Shown: positions 47,741-56,519 of the stretch, in pieces
How the letters are laid out: the number at the start of each line of letters is the position of its first letter
Numbering within the stretch: the stretch's first letter is position 1
Assembly (NCBI RefSeq): GCF_002008225.1
Contig: NZ_MRDH01000018.1
Location: 1-64,000, forward strand
DNA: 64,000 bases
Direction of reading: 5' to 3'
Origin: Agrobacterium salinitolerans
GTDB taxonomy: Bacteria; Pseudomonadota; Alphaproteobacteria; Rhizobiales; Rhizobiaceae
Notes under the pieces: model-generated
What the model saw: only the letters and a program-made list of their open reading frames with translations
What the model was told of the DNA's origin: nothing
The model's database searches: none
Made by a program: the position numbers and the translations under genes

Positions 47741-48785
47741 GGGCGAAACAGTACCAGAAAAGGCGAAAGCTGCGATCCGTCACGGTGGCAATCTCGGCAG
47801 GGCGCGTCTGCTGTTTCCTGAAGCGCCTGAACCGTGGATCGACCTTTCGACTGGGATCAATCCGCACTCCTACCCGCATTCGCCGATCCCCGCCAGCGCA
47901 TTCGCCCGCCTGCCGGAACCGGACGCCGCCGAAGAATTGAAAAGTCTGGCGGCAACGCATTTCAATGCGCCTTCCGCCCGGCATGTAGCGCTTTCCCCCG
48001 GCACGCAGATGCTGATGCCATTACTGGCTCAGATCGCTATCGCCCGCGGGGCAAAAAGCGGCGCCGTCCTTTCCCCCGCCTATGCGGAACATGCCCGAAC
48101 CGCACGCATGGCCGGACTGGCTGTGACCGAGGCGGAAAACATCAGCGCGATGTCGGCTCATGACTATGGCGTCGTGGTCAATCCCAATAATCCCGATGGC
48201 CGCATCACGGATCGCACCGCCTTGTTGTCGCTGGCCGCCGCCATGCGCCGCAAGGGTGGGCTGCTCGTCGTGGACGAAGCCTTCATCGAGACAGGAGGTG
48301 CCGAAAGCCTCGCAAATGCCGCCTGTCAAGATGCACTGGTGATCCTGCGCTCTTTCGGTAAATTTTACGGCATGGCAGGCGTTCGGCTGGGTTTCGCTAT
48401 TGCGCAGCCCGATATCGCTGCTGAACTGGAGGCAAGGCTCGGCCCCTGGGCGGTTTCCGGCCCGGCGCTGCATATCGCGACGCAGGCTCTGGCGGACGGG
48501 GAATGGCAATCGTCCATGCGTCTGCACCTTGCCGAAGACGCTCGGCGCATGAACGCTATGCTGGAAAAAGCGGGGCTGGCAATTGCCGGCGGCACGTCGC
48601 TGTTTACTCTGGTGCGGGATCCCCGCACCACAAACCTGTCCAGCCATCTTGGCCGACACGGCATTCTGGTCCGCATTTTTGATGAGAGGCCGAACGACAT
48701 GCGTTTCGGCCTTCCCGGTAGCGAAACGGAGTGGCAGCGCTTTGAGGAGGCGCTGTCATCCTTTGACTATTCCTCGAAGGTGTAG
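47739..48785 (+). CDS. cobC: CobC, PLP-dependent threonine-phosphate decarboxylase-like
   Basis: A 348-residue fold-type I aminotransferase-like protein. The N-terminus IRHGGNLGRARLLFP and DLSTGINPHSYP are typical of CobC/CobD-type L-threonine-O-3-phosphate decarboxylases that provide the aminopropanol linker; the PLP lysine is Lys208 in LRSFGKFYGMAGVRLGFA, and NPNNPDGR binds the cofactor ring region. It pairs functionally with the divergent cobD. Its 3' end overlaps the convergent fuconate dehydratase gene by 19 bases. Confidence 0.92.
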   Translation: MGETVPEKAKAAIRHGGNLGRARLLFPEAPEPWIDLSTGINPHSYPHSPIPASAFARLPEPDAAEELKSLAATHFNAPSARHVALSPGTQMLMPLLAQIAIARGAKSGAVLSPAYAEHARTARMAGLAVTEAENISAMSAHDYGVVVNPNNPDGRITDRTALLSLAAAMRRKGGLLVVDEAFIETGGAESLANAACQDALVILRSFGKFYGMAGVRLGFAIAQPDIAAELEARLGPWAVSGPALHIATQALADGEWQSSMRLHLAEDARRMNAMLEKAGLAIAGGTSLFTLVRDPRTTNLSSHLGRHGILVRIFDERPNDMRFGLPGSETEWQRFEEALSSFDYSSKV

Positions 48786-50044
48786 GTCTCAATCGACTCC
48801 GGCTTCATTTCGATGGAGAAGCCCGGCAATTTCGGCGGCATGTAAGCGGCGTTTCTGATATCGCAGGGTTCGATGAAATGCTCGTGCAGATGGTCGACAT
48901 ATTCGATCACGCGGCCTTCCTTCGTGCCAGATACCACGAGATAGTCGATCATCGACAGATGCTGCACATATTCGCAGAGGCCGACGCCACCGGCATGCGG
49001 CCAGACCGGCAGATTGTATTTGGCGGCGATCAGCAGCACCGCCAGCACCTCGTTCAGACCGCCCATGCGGCAGCTGTCGATCTGCACCACATCGATGGCG
49101 CCCTCGGCGATGAACTGCTTGAACATGATACGGTTCTGACACATTTCACCCGTCGCCACCTTCACCGGGCCGATGGCGGCGCGGATCTTGCGATGGCCGG
49201 CGACATCGTCCGGGCTCGTCGGCTCCTCGATAAAGAATGGCTTGGCGAAAGCGAGCTTCTTCACCCAGTCGATTGCCTGATCCACTTCCCATACCTGGTT
49301 GGCGTCGATCATCAGATAGCGGTCAGGACCGATCACCTCACGGGCAATGGTGAGACGGCGGATGTCGTCTTCCAGATCGCGACCGACCTTCATCTTCACA
49401 TGGTTGAATCCGGCATCGATGGCTTCCTGGCAAAGACGGCGCAGCTTGGCGTCGTCATAACCGAGCCAGCCGGCCGAGGTCGTGTAGCAGGCGTAACCTT
49501 CGCTCTTCAGCGTCTCGATACGTCCGTTCTTGCCGCTTTCGGCTTTTTTGAGGATCGCAAGCGCCTCGTCACGGGTCAGCACATCGGTCAGATAACGATA
49601 GTCGACGATATCGGCGATTTCTTCCGGGCTCATATCGGCAACGAGCTGCCAGACCGGCTTGCCCGCCTTCTTGGCCAGCAGATCCCACACGGCATTGACG
49701 ACGGCGCCGGTGGCGAGATGCATCGCACCCTTGTCCGGCCCAATCCAGCGCAGCTGGCTATCGCTGGTCAGATGCCGCCAATATTTGCCAGGGTTCTCGG
49801 TGACGGTGGCAAGATCGGTGCCAACCACCAGATGACGCATCGCTTCGATGGCCATGCAGCAGATGTCATTGCCGCGGCCGATGGTGAAGGTCAGCCCGTG
49901 GCCTTTAAGACCCGGCTCATCGGTATCGAGAATGACATAAGCCGCCGAATAATCCGGGTCGGGGTTCATCGCGTCCGAGCCGTCGAGACTTTGGGACGTC
50001 GGAAAACGCAGGTCGAAAACACGCAGATCAGTAATTTTGGTCAT
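48767..50044 (-). CDS. L-fuconate dehydratase (enolase superfamily)
   Basis: A 425-residue enolase-superfamily protein closely fitting L-fuconate dehydratase: KMK (Lys217 and Lys219), metal ligands Asp247 (IDANQVW), Glu273 (EEPTSPDD) and Glu300 (ATGEMCQN), then PHAGGVGLCEYVQHL with the catalytic His. It removes water from L-fuconate to give 2-keto-3-deoxy-L-fuconate. It is the last gene of the sugar operon that starts at the ABC transporter; the mutarotase gene is 36 bp upstream. Confidence 0.9.
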   Translation of the reverse strand: MTKITDLRVFDLRFPTSQSLDGSDAMNPDPDYSAAYVILDTDEPGLKGHGLTFTIGRGNDICCMAIEAMRHLVVGTDLATVTENPGKYWRHLTSDSQLRWIGPDKGAMHLATGAVVNAVWDLLAKKAGKPVWQLVADMSPEEIADIVDYRYLTDVLTRDEALAILKKAESGKNGRIETLKSEGYACYTTSAGWLGYDDAKLRRLCQEAIDAGFNHVKMKVGRDLEDDIRRLTIAREVIGPDRYLMIDANQVWEVDQAIDWVKKLAFAKPFFIEEPTSPDDVAGHRKIRAAIGPVKVATGEMCQNRIMFKQFIAEGAIDVVQIDSCRMGGLNEVLAVLLIAAKYNLPVWPHAGGVGLCEYVQHLSMIDYLVVSGTKEGRVIEYVDHLHEHFIEPCDIRNAAYMPPKLPGFSIEMKPESIETYTFEE

Positions 50045-50080
50045 GGCCGTTCACTCGCGGTCAGTGTCAAAGGAAATCGT

Positions 50081-50410
50081 TCAGTCGAGGTGGAAGGTTT
50101 CTTCCATCATCGCCCACCACTCGCCTTCCTTGCGGCTTTCGAGCGGTTGCTGACAGGGAATGGTGAAAGACCACCACTCCTGGTTCTTCGGGCTTGCAGC
50201 CATCTTCGCCATGTCGGCGCTGATATCGCTGCCGTGATATTCCCAATAGCCGAAGAGCAGATTTTCCGGCTCGCGCAGGAAGATCGTATAATTGCGGATA
50301 TTGCAGTCGCTGATGAGCGCCAGAATTTCAGGCCAGACGGCGGCATGCAGCCTTTTATATTCCGCGATCATTTCCGGTTTGACGCCTATGACCATGCCCA
50401 TGCGCTGCAT
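50081..50410 (-). CDS. L-rhamnose mutarotase-type protein (probable L-fucose/L-galactose mutarotase)
   Basis: A 109-residue DUF718/RhaM-family protein: RMGMVIGVKPEMIAEYKRLH, VWPEI, IFLREPENLLFGYWEYHG and the WW pair near residue 80. Family enzymes interconvert the anomers of L-rhamnose or related 6-deoxy sugars. Next to L-fuconate dehydratase it most likely supplies the correct anomer of L-fucose or L-galactose to the 1-dehydrogenase. It lies 11 bp after the oxidoreductase gene. Confidence 0.86.
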   Translation of the reverse strand: MQRMGMVIGVKPEMIAEYKRLHAAVWPEILALISDCNIRNYTIFLREPENLLFGYWEYHGSDISADMAKMAASPKNQEWWSFTIPCQQPLESRKEGEWWAMMEETFHLD

Positions 50411-50421
50411 GAAAAACTCCG

Positions 50422-51555
50422 TTATTGCTTGATGGTGGCGAGCGCCGCGCGCAACTTCGACTGTGGCAGTCTCAATCCCAGCCGTTCCGCTGCGGCAACG
50501 ACCGGAGCGAAGCGGCGGCGCTTCTTTTCATCGTGGTTGCCGGCGATATCGGAGAGCCGATGCGCGAGAAAGGGATTGCGCAAACGCTCCCGCAGCACGC
50601 CAATATAGGCCTGCGCATCATCCCCCATGCCTTCAGCGGCAAAGACCGGCAGAACCTCGTCCCGCCAAAGCGTCTCCAGATCCGCAACAAGAGCACCGTC
50701 GGCCATTGCCTGACGCACCGTCTCGTCCTTCGCACGCGCATCCTGCAACCAGCGTTCCGCCAGATAGGAGTGGCCGAGATTGAGCAGGAAAAGCTTCAGC
50801 TTTTCATAGTGGTTGAGATCGTCCGTCAGCACCACGGCAGGGTGCGTGCAGGGAAGGACAAGCCCGTCCTGCTTCTCTATAGCCCATAGCGCATAGGGTT
50901 CCGCCACCGCACCCACCGGGTCGATAGGCTCGGAGACGATGCGATCCACCAGACTATTGGCGAAACGGCACTTCTCATTCAGATAAAAGGCAAAACCCGC
51001 CGGCAATTGCCACTCATCGGCAAGCCGGCGAATGACCTGTTTCAGCTTTTCGCCATTGCGCGGCAAGAGTTCGCAGGGGAAGATGGACACAGGTGCTTCC
51101 GGATTGCGCTGAAAACGCTCCAGCAGCAACATGCAGAGTTTCGCCGGAAAGCTTTTCGGTACGACCGTGAAATCGCCAGCAAGCCCGGCATTATCCGCCG
51201 AATCCAGCTCATAACCGCGATCGCCCGTATTGGACAGAATAACCTCGGTCTCGCAGGCAAGGCGGCGCACTTCGGCCCAGTCGGTCGCAGCCGTCAATGC
51301 CCGCGCGACAGCCCCGCCCCGAATTTCCTCATCCACTTCCTGCCCATCGCGGATGCCGCAAATACGCACGGGGTAGGGCGCCCCGCCGTTCAGCGCTGTA
51401 ACACGCTTCAGGCTCTCCGCGTTGCCGGTCGTCTGTACAATCGCGATGCGCCCCAGAGCCTCGCCCTTGTCCAGCGCCTGCGAAACAAAGAGATCCGCAT
51501 GCGCCAGAAGAAAGCGGCTGGTGCCGAATTGCAGGATGGGCGTATCGGGCGTCAT
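50422..51555 (-). CDS. Mannitol dehydrogenase-family oxidoreductase, tagaturonate reductase-like
   Basis: A 377-residue long-chain mannitol dehydrogenase-family protein: LQFGTSRFLLAHADLF at the N-terminus, ILSNTGDRGYEL, VSIFPCELLPRNGEKLKQV, PCTHPAVVLTDDLNHYEKLKLFLLNLGHSYLAE. The FLLNLGHS and pre-helix motifs resemble UxaB (D-tagaturonate to D-altronate) more than mannitol dehydrogenase. With uxaA nearby and the L-galactonate-type dehydrogenase next door, tagaturonate reduction is the most likely reaction. It overlaps the Zn-dehydrogenase gene by four bases. Confidence 0.8.
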   Translation of the reverse strand: MTPDTPILQFGTSRFLLAHADLFVSQALDKGEALGRIAIVQTTGNAESLKRVTALNGGAPYPVRICGIRDGQEVDEEIRGGAVARALTAATDWAEVRRLACETEVILSNTGDRGYELDSADNAGLAGDFTVVPKSFPAKLCMLLLERFQRNPEAPVSIFPCELLPRNGEKLKQVIRRLADEWQLPAGFAFYLNEKCRFANSLVDRIVSEPIDPVGAVAEPYALWAIEKQDGLVLPCTHPAVVLTDDLNHYEKLKLFLLNLGHSYLAERWLQDARAKDETVRQAMADGALVADLETLWRDEVLPVFAAEGMGDDAQAYIGVLRERLRNPFLAHRLSDIAGNHDEKKRRRFAPVVAAAERLGLRLPQSKLRAALATIKQ

Positions 51556-52562
51556 GCGACCTCCACCATGCCCTTGATAACTCCGGCCTTCGGATCGGTC
51601 AGGCCGGCGAATCGTGAGGGCACATCGGCAAGCGTCATGCGATGGGTGATCAGTGCTTCCGGTACCTTGCCCTCCCGCAGCGCCTGCAGGACGCGCTCGA
51701 AATCCTCAGGCGTGGCATTGCGACTGCCGAGCAGCGTCGTTTCCCGCTTGTGGAACTCCGGATCGTTAAAGCTGATATCGCTGGCGACGATGGAGACCAG
51801 CACATAGGAACCGCCATGGCCGACAAAGGAAAAGCCGCGTTCCATGGCTTTCGGATTGCCGGTCGCATCGAAGACCGCATCGAAAAAATCGCCGCCGGTG
51901 ATGTTGGAGAGGCAATCCCTGTCGCCCTCGCCGAGCGCCACCGTGTGTGCGACCCCGAGATGCTCTCTGCAGAAATCCAGCCGGTCGGTGCGGCCGTCGA
52001 TCATCGTTACTTCGCCGCCATCGAGAACGGCGAAAACCGCAACCGCCATGCCAATCGGGCCGGCGCCGACGATCAGAACCTTCTGCCCCTTCTCGACTGC
52101 GCCACGGCGCACCGCATGCGCACCGATAGCCAGAAATTCGGTCATCGCCGCCTGATCGAGACTCAACCCCTCCGCCTTCAGCACGAATTGCTGTGGCACG
52201 CTCAGATATTCGACCATGCCGCCATCGCGATGAACGCCCAGCACACCGATATTGCGGCAGCAATTGCTCTTGCCCTTCAGGCAGGCGCTACATTCGCCGC
52301 ACGAGATATAGGGAATGACGGTGACCACATCGCCGGCGGACAGATGGCTGCCTTGCGGCGCTTCTTCCACCGTGCCGGAAAGCTCATGACCCATAATGCG
52401 TGGATAGGAAAGATAAGGCTGGTTGCCGGTGAAGATGTGCAGGTCCGTGCCGCAAACCCCGATGCGGCGAATACGCACCAGCACTTCACCTTCGCCACGC
52501 ACTGGTTTCGGCAGTTCCTTGGAGACGAGTTGACCTGGGGTTTCGCAGAAAATCGCCAGCAT
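51552..52562 (-). CDS. Zinc-dependent dehydrogenase, probable L-galactonate 5-dehydrogenase
   Basis: A 336-residue medium-chain dehydrogenase. Catalytic zinc ligands Cys37 and His59-Glu60 (GVCGTDLH, MGHE); structural zinc cysteines 88, 91, 94 and 101/102; NAD site VLIVGAGPIGMAVAVFA. The stretch GNQPYLSYPRIMGHE closely resembles E. coli LgoD (YjjN), which oxidises L-galactonate to D-tagaturonate. L-fucose pathways can instead use a 2-keto-3-deoxy-L-fuconate dehydrogenase, usually of the short-chain family, so the LgoD role is preferred. It lies two bases after the lactonase gene. Confidence 0.83.
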   Translation of the reverse strand: MLAIFCETPGQLVSKELPKPVRGEGEVLVRIRRIGVCGTDLHIFTGNQPYLSYPRIMGHELSGTVEEAPQGSHLSAGDVVTVIPYISCGECSACLKGKSNCCRNIGVLGVHRDGGMVEYLSVPQQFVLKAEGLSLDQAAMTEFLAIGAHAVRRGAVEKGQKVLIVGAGPIGMAVAVFAVLDGGEVTMIDGRTDRLDFCREHLGVAHTVALGEGDRDCLSNITGGDFFDAVFDATGNPKAMERGFSFVGHGGSYVLVSIVASDISFNDPEFHKRETTLLGSRNATPEDFERVLQALREGKVPEALITHRMTLADVPSRFAGLTDPKAGVIKGMVEVA

Positions 52563-52565
52563 GCA

Positions 52566-53387
52566 TCACCTGTGGGAAAGGGAATAAAAACGAATGGCGT
52601 TACCGCCGAAAACTGCCGCATGGTCTTCTGTCGGCACGATATCTCGGCAGAAATCCAGCCATGCCTGATAATCGCCCGCCAGCCGCAACACCGGCCAGTC
52701 ACTGCCAAAAATCACGCGGTTGCCGCCAAAGAGTTCCAGAATGGTCTCGGCATAAGGCCGTACCGCTTCCGGCCGCTGCTCACCGCGCTCGGTCAGCAGA
52801 CCGGAGAGTTTGCAATGGACATTCGGGAGAGCCGCCAGAGCGGCCATATCCTTGCGCCAGTCGCTGTAGTGACCGGTAGCAATCAGCGGCTTCGCGCCAT
52901 GGTCGATGACGACAGGCAATTGCGGGTGGCGGCGGGCAAAGGCGAGTAGATGCGGCAGATTGGGGGGCAGGACCAGCGCATCGAACGCCAGACCATGTTT
53001 TAACAGCGCCGCCACGGCGGGATCGAGTGCCGGATCATCGATCCAGACGACATCCTCCATGCCCTGCAACATCGGGCGGACACCCTTGAACGCCGGATGT
53101 TTTGCCCGACGGGCGATTTCACTCGCTGCATCGGCGGATTTCATGTCCACCCAGCCGACCACACCCTTGATGAAATCGTTCTTTTCCGCCAGGTCCAGCA
53201 TGAAATCCGTGTCGGCCGCCGTCTCCATCGTCTGGACCAGCACGGTGCCGGAAACGGCGGCAGCGGCCAGCAAAGGCGAGAGGTCGGCAGGGAGGAAATC
53301 CCGGTAGATGGCGGCGAGCGACGGCGGCGGCCATTGCCCGGCGCGATCTTTCATCAGCCAGAAATGCTGGTGGGCATCGATGAGCAT
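52566..53387 (-). CDS. Amidohydrolase 2 family lactonase, probable L-fucono-1,5-lactonase
   Basis: A 273-residue amidohydrolase-superfamily protein of the COG3618 type: MLIDAHQHFWLM with the HxH metal motif (His6, His8), LPVVIDHGAKP with the strand-5/6 histidine and VIFGSDWPVL with the strand-8 aspartate. Close relatives open L-fucono-1,5-lactone and L-galactonolactone. The start at 53387 is chosen by conservation; the longer frame overlaps the aldo-keto reductase gene without conserved sequence. It is between the 1-dehydrogenase and the Zn-dehydrogenase, the pathway order. Confidence 0.88.
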   Translation of the reverse strand: MLIDAHQHFWLMKDRAGQWPPPSLAAIYRDFLPADLSPLLAAAAVSGTVLVQTMETAADTDFMLDLAEKNDFIKGVVGWVDMKSADAASEIARRAKHPAFKGVRPMLQGMEDVVWIDDPALDPAVAALLKHGLAFDALVLPPNLPHLLAFARRHPQLPVVIDHGAKPLIATGHYSDWRKDMAALAALPNVHCKLSGLLTERGEQRPEAVRPYAETILELFGGNRVIFGSDWPVLRLAGDYQAWLDFCRDIVPTEDHAAVFGGNAIRFYSLSHR

Positions 53388-53391
53388 TACC

Positions 53392-54405
53392 TCAGGCCTT
53401 TCCGCCCGGCACCGGCGCACCTTCGGCAATCAGGCCGCGCTTGTGCAACTCCGACCAGAATTCATCCGGGATAGACTGTTCGAACCATTCGATATTGGAG
53501 GCGAGCTGCTGCGCATTGCGCGCACCCGAAACGACCGTGACCGACGCCGGATGGGCAAGCGGAAACTGCAGCGCGGCCGCCTGCAACGATACGCCGAGTT
53601 CCTCGCAAACACCCTGCAACGCATCGACACGCGTGAGAATATCGGCAGGCGCGTCGGCATAATTGAATTTGCGGTTGCCGGCCAAAATGCCGGAATTGAA
53701 TGCACCGGCAACAACGATGGCGACACCGCTTTCAGCGCAACGGTTCATGAAAGCAAGGCTCTGCTGCTCCAGCAGCGTATAGCGGCCGGCGAGCATGGCG
53801 ACGTCGATATCGAAGACATCCATGGCGTCGCTGACGATTTCCCACTCATTGACGCCGAGGCCGACGGCCCCCGTCGATCCTTCCTCGCGCAGCTTGCCAA
53901 GCACCCGGAAGCCACCGCCGGTGGTCAGCTGCTCCCAGTAATGCTGGTGCTTTTCGCCGTGGGTGAAGGAGCCGATATCATGCACATAAAGAATATCCGG
54001 CTTCAGAACACCGAGCCGCTGCTGGCTGGCCTCAAAGGAGCGCAGGATACCGTCATAGGAATAATCATAGACCGGGCGGAAGGGCAGCGGTGCAATATAG
54101 GCGTCTTCCTCCGGACCGACGGTCTCGTCCGGCACCATCACACGGCCAACCTTGGTGCTCAGCGTGTATTCGTTCCGGTCATGCTCCGTCACCATGGTGC
54201 CGAGGCGGCGCTCCGACCGCGTATAGCCGTAAAACGGCGCGGTATCGAAATAACGCATGCCGCTTTCCCATGCCTTGTCGAACGCACCCTTGGACTCTTC
54301 ATAGGGCGTGACGCGGTAGAGATTACCCATCTGGGCGCAACCGAGGCCCATGACGGTGACGTCGACGGCGCGGCGCGGCAATTTACGTGTATCGGAGACT
54401 TTCAT
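53392..54405 (-). CDS. Aldo/keto reductase, D-threo-aldose 1-dehydrogenase (L-fucose/L-galactose dehydrogenase)
   Basis: A 337-residue aldo-keto reductase: VMGLGCAQMGNLYR, RYFDTAPFYGYTRSERRLG (Asp and Tyr of the tetrad), LSTKVGR (Lys) and LYVHDIGSFTHG (His). Homologues oxidise L-fucose, L-galactose or D-arabinose at C1 with NAD(P) to lactones. The ATG at 54405 is preceded by GGAAAG. A terminator-like hairpin separates it from the binding-protein gene. Confidence 0.88.
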   Translation of the reverse strand: MKVSDTRKLPRRAVDVTVMGLGCAQMGNLYRVTPYEESKGAFDKAWESGMRYFDTAPFYGYTRSERRLGTMVTEHDRNEYTLSTKVGRVMVPDETVGPEEDAYIAPLPFRPVYDYSYDGILRSFEASQQRLGVLKPDILYVHDIGSFTHGEKHQHYWEQLTTGGGFRVLGKLREEGSTGAVGLGVNEWEIVSDAMDVFDIDVAMLAGRYTLLEQQSLAFMNRCAESGVAIVVAGAFNSGILAGNRKFNYADAPADILTRVDALQGVCEELGVSLQAAALQFPLAHPASVTVVSGARNAQQLASNIEWFEQSIPDEFWSELHKRGLIAEGAPVPGGKA

Positions 54406-54435
54406 CGCAGGGACTTTCCAGCTTGTCTTTAGAAA

Positions 54436-54461
54436 GACGCGCCGCCGCAAAGCGGCGCGTC
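54436..54461 (-). terminator. Partial terminator between transporter and catabolic genes
   Basis: A perfect 10-bp GC-rich stem (54436-54445 with 54452-54461) with a six-base loop lies just after the binding-protein gene. On the minus strand it is followed by TTTCTAAAG, a short T-run, so it probably lets part of the transcripts through and protects the upstream mRNA. This is a common way to make more transporter than enzyme. Confidence 0.55.
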
Positions 54462-54470
54462 ATCACGCAA

Positions 54471-55412
54471 TCAATAAAGAACGTTCTTGGCTTCGGGCTT
54501 TTCGATATTATCCTTGGTGACAACAACGACGCCGGTATCGACGAACTTTTCGACCTTTTCCTTGCCGATGAGCTTGGAAATGGTCTCTACGCCCTTTTCA
54601 CCCATCTGATAGGAACCCTGAACCACGATACCGGCCAGTGTGCCATCCTTGACGAAGCCCTGAAGGTCCTGGTTGCCGTCGAAGCCGATGGCGACGACCT
54701 TGCCGGCCTTGCCGCTCTGGGCGAGCGCGCGACCGACGCCGATTGCCGTCGGCTCATTGGCGCCAAAAATGCCCTTGAGGTCGGAATTGGCGGCCAGAAC
54801 GTCGGTCGTCTGGTTCAGCGCGGTCGCCATCTGCGACTGCGAATAGAACGGGCCGACAATCTTCAGGTTGGAATTCATCTGGATGTAATCGGTGAAACCG
54901 CCGACACGGCCGATTTCCGAACCGGCACCGGCGACATAGGACATGACGGCGATCTTGCCTTCCTTGCCCACCTTGTCGATCAACGCCTGCGCTGCCAGTT
55001 CGCCGGCTTTCTTGTTATCGGTCGCCAGAAACGACTGGTAATATTGCTCCGAGCCCTTTGCGAGCTGCGAGTCGATCAGAACCACCGGAATACGGGCTTC
55101 CCAGGCCTTCTTGACGGCAGGCACCAGCGCGTCCGGATCGGAAGGTGCCAGAACAATGCCAGCGACCTTACGGTTGATGGCGTTTTCAACCATGTTGACC
55201 TGGTCGGCAATGGCGGACTCGGCGGCCGGACCCTGGAAGGTCATGGTGTTGCCGGAAGAGTTCTTCATCGCCGCGTCAGCACCCTTTTGGACGTTCTGCC
55301 AGAAGGTGGAGTTGACGGTTTTGACGATGACGGCGATTTCACCGGCCTGCACGGTGGAAACGCTCCACAGCGCAATTGCGGATGTCAGAAGGGCAGTCGC
55401 AATTTTCTTCAT
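54471..55412 (-). CDS. Sugar ABC transporter, periplasmic binding protein (RbsB-like)
   Basis: A 313-residue periplasmic-binding-protein-like protein with a signal peptide ending VQA at residue 23. It has the two-lobed RbsB fold: IAVIVKTVNSTFWQNVQKGA, GIVLAPSDPDALVPAVKKA, VVLIDS, and GIFGANEPTAIGVGRAL. It should bind the sugar, probably L-fucose, L-galactose or both, for the RbsA/RbsC-like partners. The ATG at 55412 has GGAGGAAG upstream. Third gene of the transport operon, 76 bp after the permease. Confidence 0.92.
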   Translation of the reverse strand: MKKIATALLTSAIALWSVSTVQAGEIAVIVKTVNSTFWQNVQKGADAAMKNSSGNTMTFQGPAAESAIADQVNMVENAINRKVAGIVLAPSDPDALVPAVKKAWEARIPVVLIDSQLAKGSEQYYQSFLATDNKKAGELAAQALIDKVGKEGKIAVMSYVAGAGSEIGRVGGFTDYIQMNSNLKIVGPFYSQSQMATALNQTTDVLAANSDLKGIFGANEPTAIGVGRALAQSGKAGKVVAIGFDGNQDLQGFVKDGTLAGIVVQGSYQMGEKGVETISKLIGKEKVEKFVDTGVVVVTKDNIEKPEAKNVLY

Positions 55413-55488
55413 TTCTTCCTCCGTGATGTCGGCATACCGGGCCTCCCCTTGCCGATCTTTTTTGCGGAAAGGGTCCGCAGGCCCTTGA

Positions 55489-56511
55489 TCAGCGGCGGTT
55501 GCGCAACTGGTCGATCCAGACGGTGACCAGAATGACGAGGCCGATGATGATCTGTTGTGTGAAGGCAGAGACGCCATTCATGTTGAGACCGTTGCGCAGG
55601 ATGCCGATGACGAAAGCGCCGATGGCCGTACCGGAAATCGTTCCCACGCCGCCGATCAGCGATGTGCCGCCGATGACGGCGCTGGCAATGGCGTCCAGCT
55701 CATACATCACACCCTCGTTCGGCTGGGCGGTGACGAGGCGAGACATCAGCACGCAGCCCGTCAACCCGGCGAGCGTGCCGGACAGGATGTAGGTGAAATT
55801 GGTGACGCGGGCGACATTGACGCCGGAAAGGCGCGCGGCTTCGGCGTTGGAACCGACAGCGTAAATGTGACGGCCGAGGATTGAGCGGTTGAGCATGAAG
55901 GAAACCGCAAGCGCAATCACCACCATCAGGATGACGGGGTAGGGGATGCCGGGAAACACCACATTCGGAAAGCCGTCGTCACCGATAGTGACGATGCGGA
56001 AGAGGGCGCCATTACCAAGTTCGCCGAAAGATTCGCCTAGGCCGGAGACAGCGCGCGCACCGGTGATCTGCAGCGCTACGCCACGAGCGATCAACATCAT
56101 GCCTAGGGTGGCGATGAAGGGCGGCAGCTTGAAACGGGTGACCAGAAGACCGTTAATGAAGCCGCAGAGCGATCCCGTCAGAATGCCGAGCAACATGCCG
56201 ACCGGCACCGGCATACCGAGTTCCTTCACCGCAAGAGCGGCGACGACACCGGCGAGCGCCAGCACCGAACCAACCGAAAGATCGATACCACCGGTGATGA
56301 TGACGCAGGTAGCCCCGATGCCGAGCAGCGCGATGGACGTGACCTGCAAGGCAATCGTCATGCCGTTATTGACGGTGAAGAAGGCGCTGCTGGTGGCGGA
56401 GAACACCGCGACGAGGGCGAACAGGCTGCCGAGCGCGGCAAACTTCTGGATGATGTCCTTCTGGCGATCGCTGACAGCGAAGCCCTTTTTGGGTTCTGCA
56501 ATATTGGCCAT
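55489..56511 (-). CDS. Sugar ABC transporter permease (RbsC-like)
   Basis: A 340-residue BPD_transp_2 permease with about nine or ten hydrophobic segments; VIITGGIDLSVGSVLALAGVVAAL, FINGLLVTRFKLPPFIATLGMMLIARGVAL, GSNAEAARLSGVNV and VIGGTSLIGGVGTISGTAIGAFVIGILRNGLNM are standard ribose/xylose-type permease sequences. The start at MANIAEPKKGF has family-like conservation; the longer frame overlaps the ATPase gene. Only eight bases separate it from the ATPase gene. Confidence 0.93.
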   Translation of the reverse strand: MANIAEPKKGFAVSDRQKDIIQKFAALGSLFALVAVFSATSSAFFTVNNGMTIALQVTSIALLGIGATCVIITGGIDLSVGSVLALAGVVAALAVKELGMPVPVGMLLGILTGSLCGFINGLLVTRFKLPPFIATLGMMLIARGVALQITGARAVSGLGESFGELGNGALFRIVTIGDDGFPNVVFPGIPYPVILMVVIALAVSFMLNRSILGRHIYAVGSNAEAARLSGVNVARVTNFTYILSGTLAGLTGCVLMSRLVTAQPNEGVMYELDAIASAVIGGTSLIGGVGTISGTAIGAFVIGILRNGLNMNGVSAFTQQIIIGLVILVTVWIDQLRNRR

Positions 56512-56519
56512 GTCGTTCC

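Noticed and set aside
48878-50608. A 576-codon plus-strand open frame opposite the fuconate dehydratase and mutarotase genes
   Set aside because: Antisense shadow; crosses a gene boundary on the other strand and has no family match.
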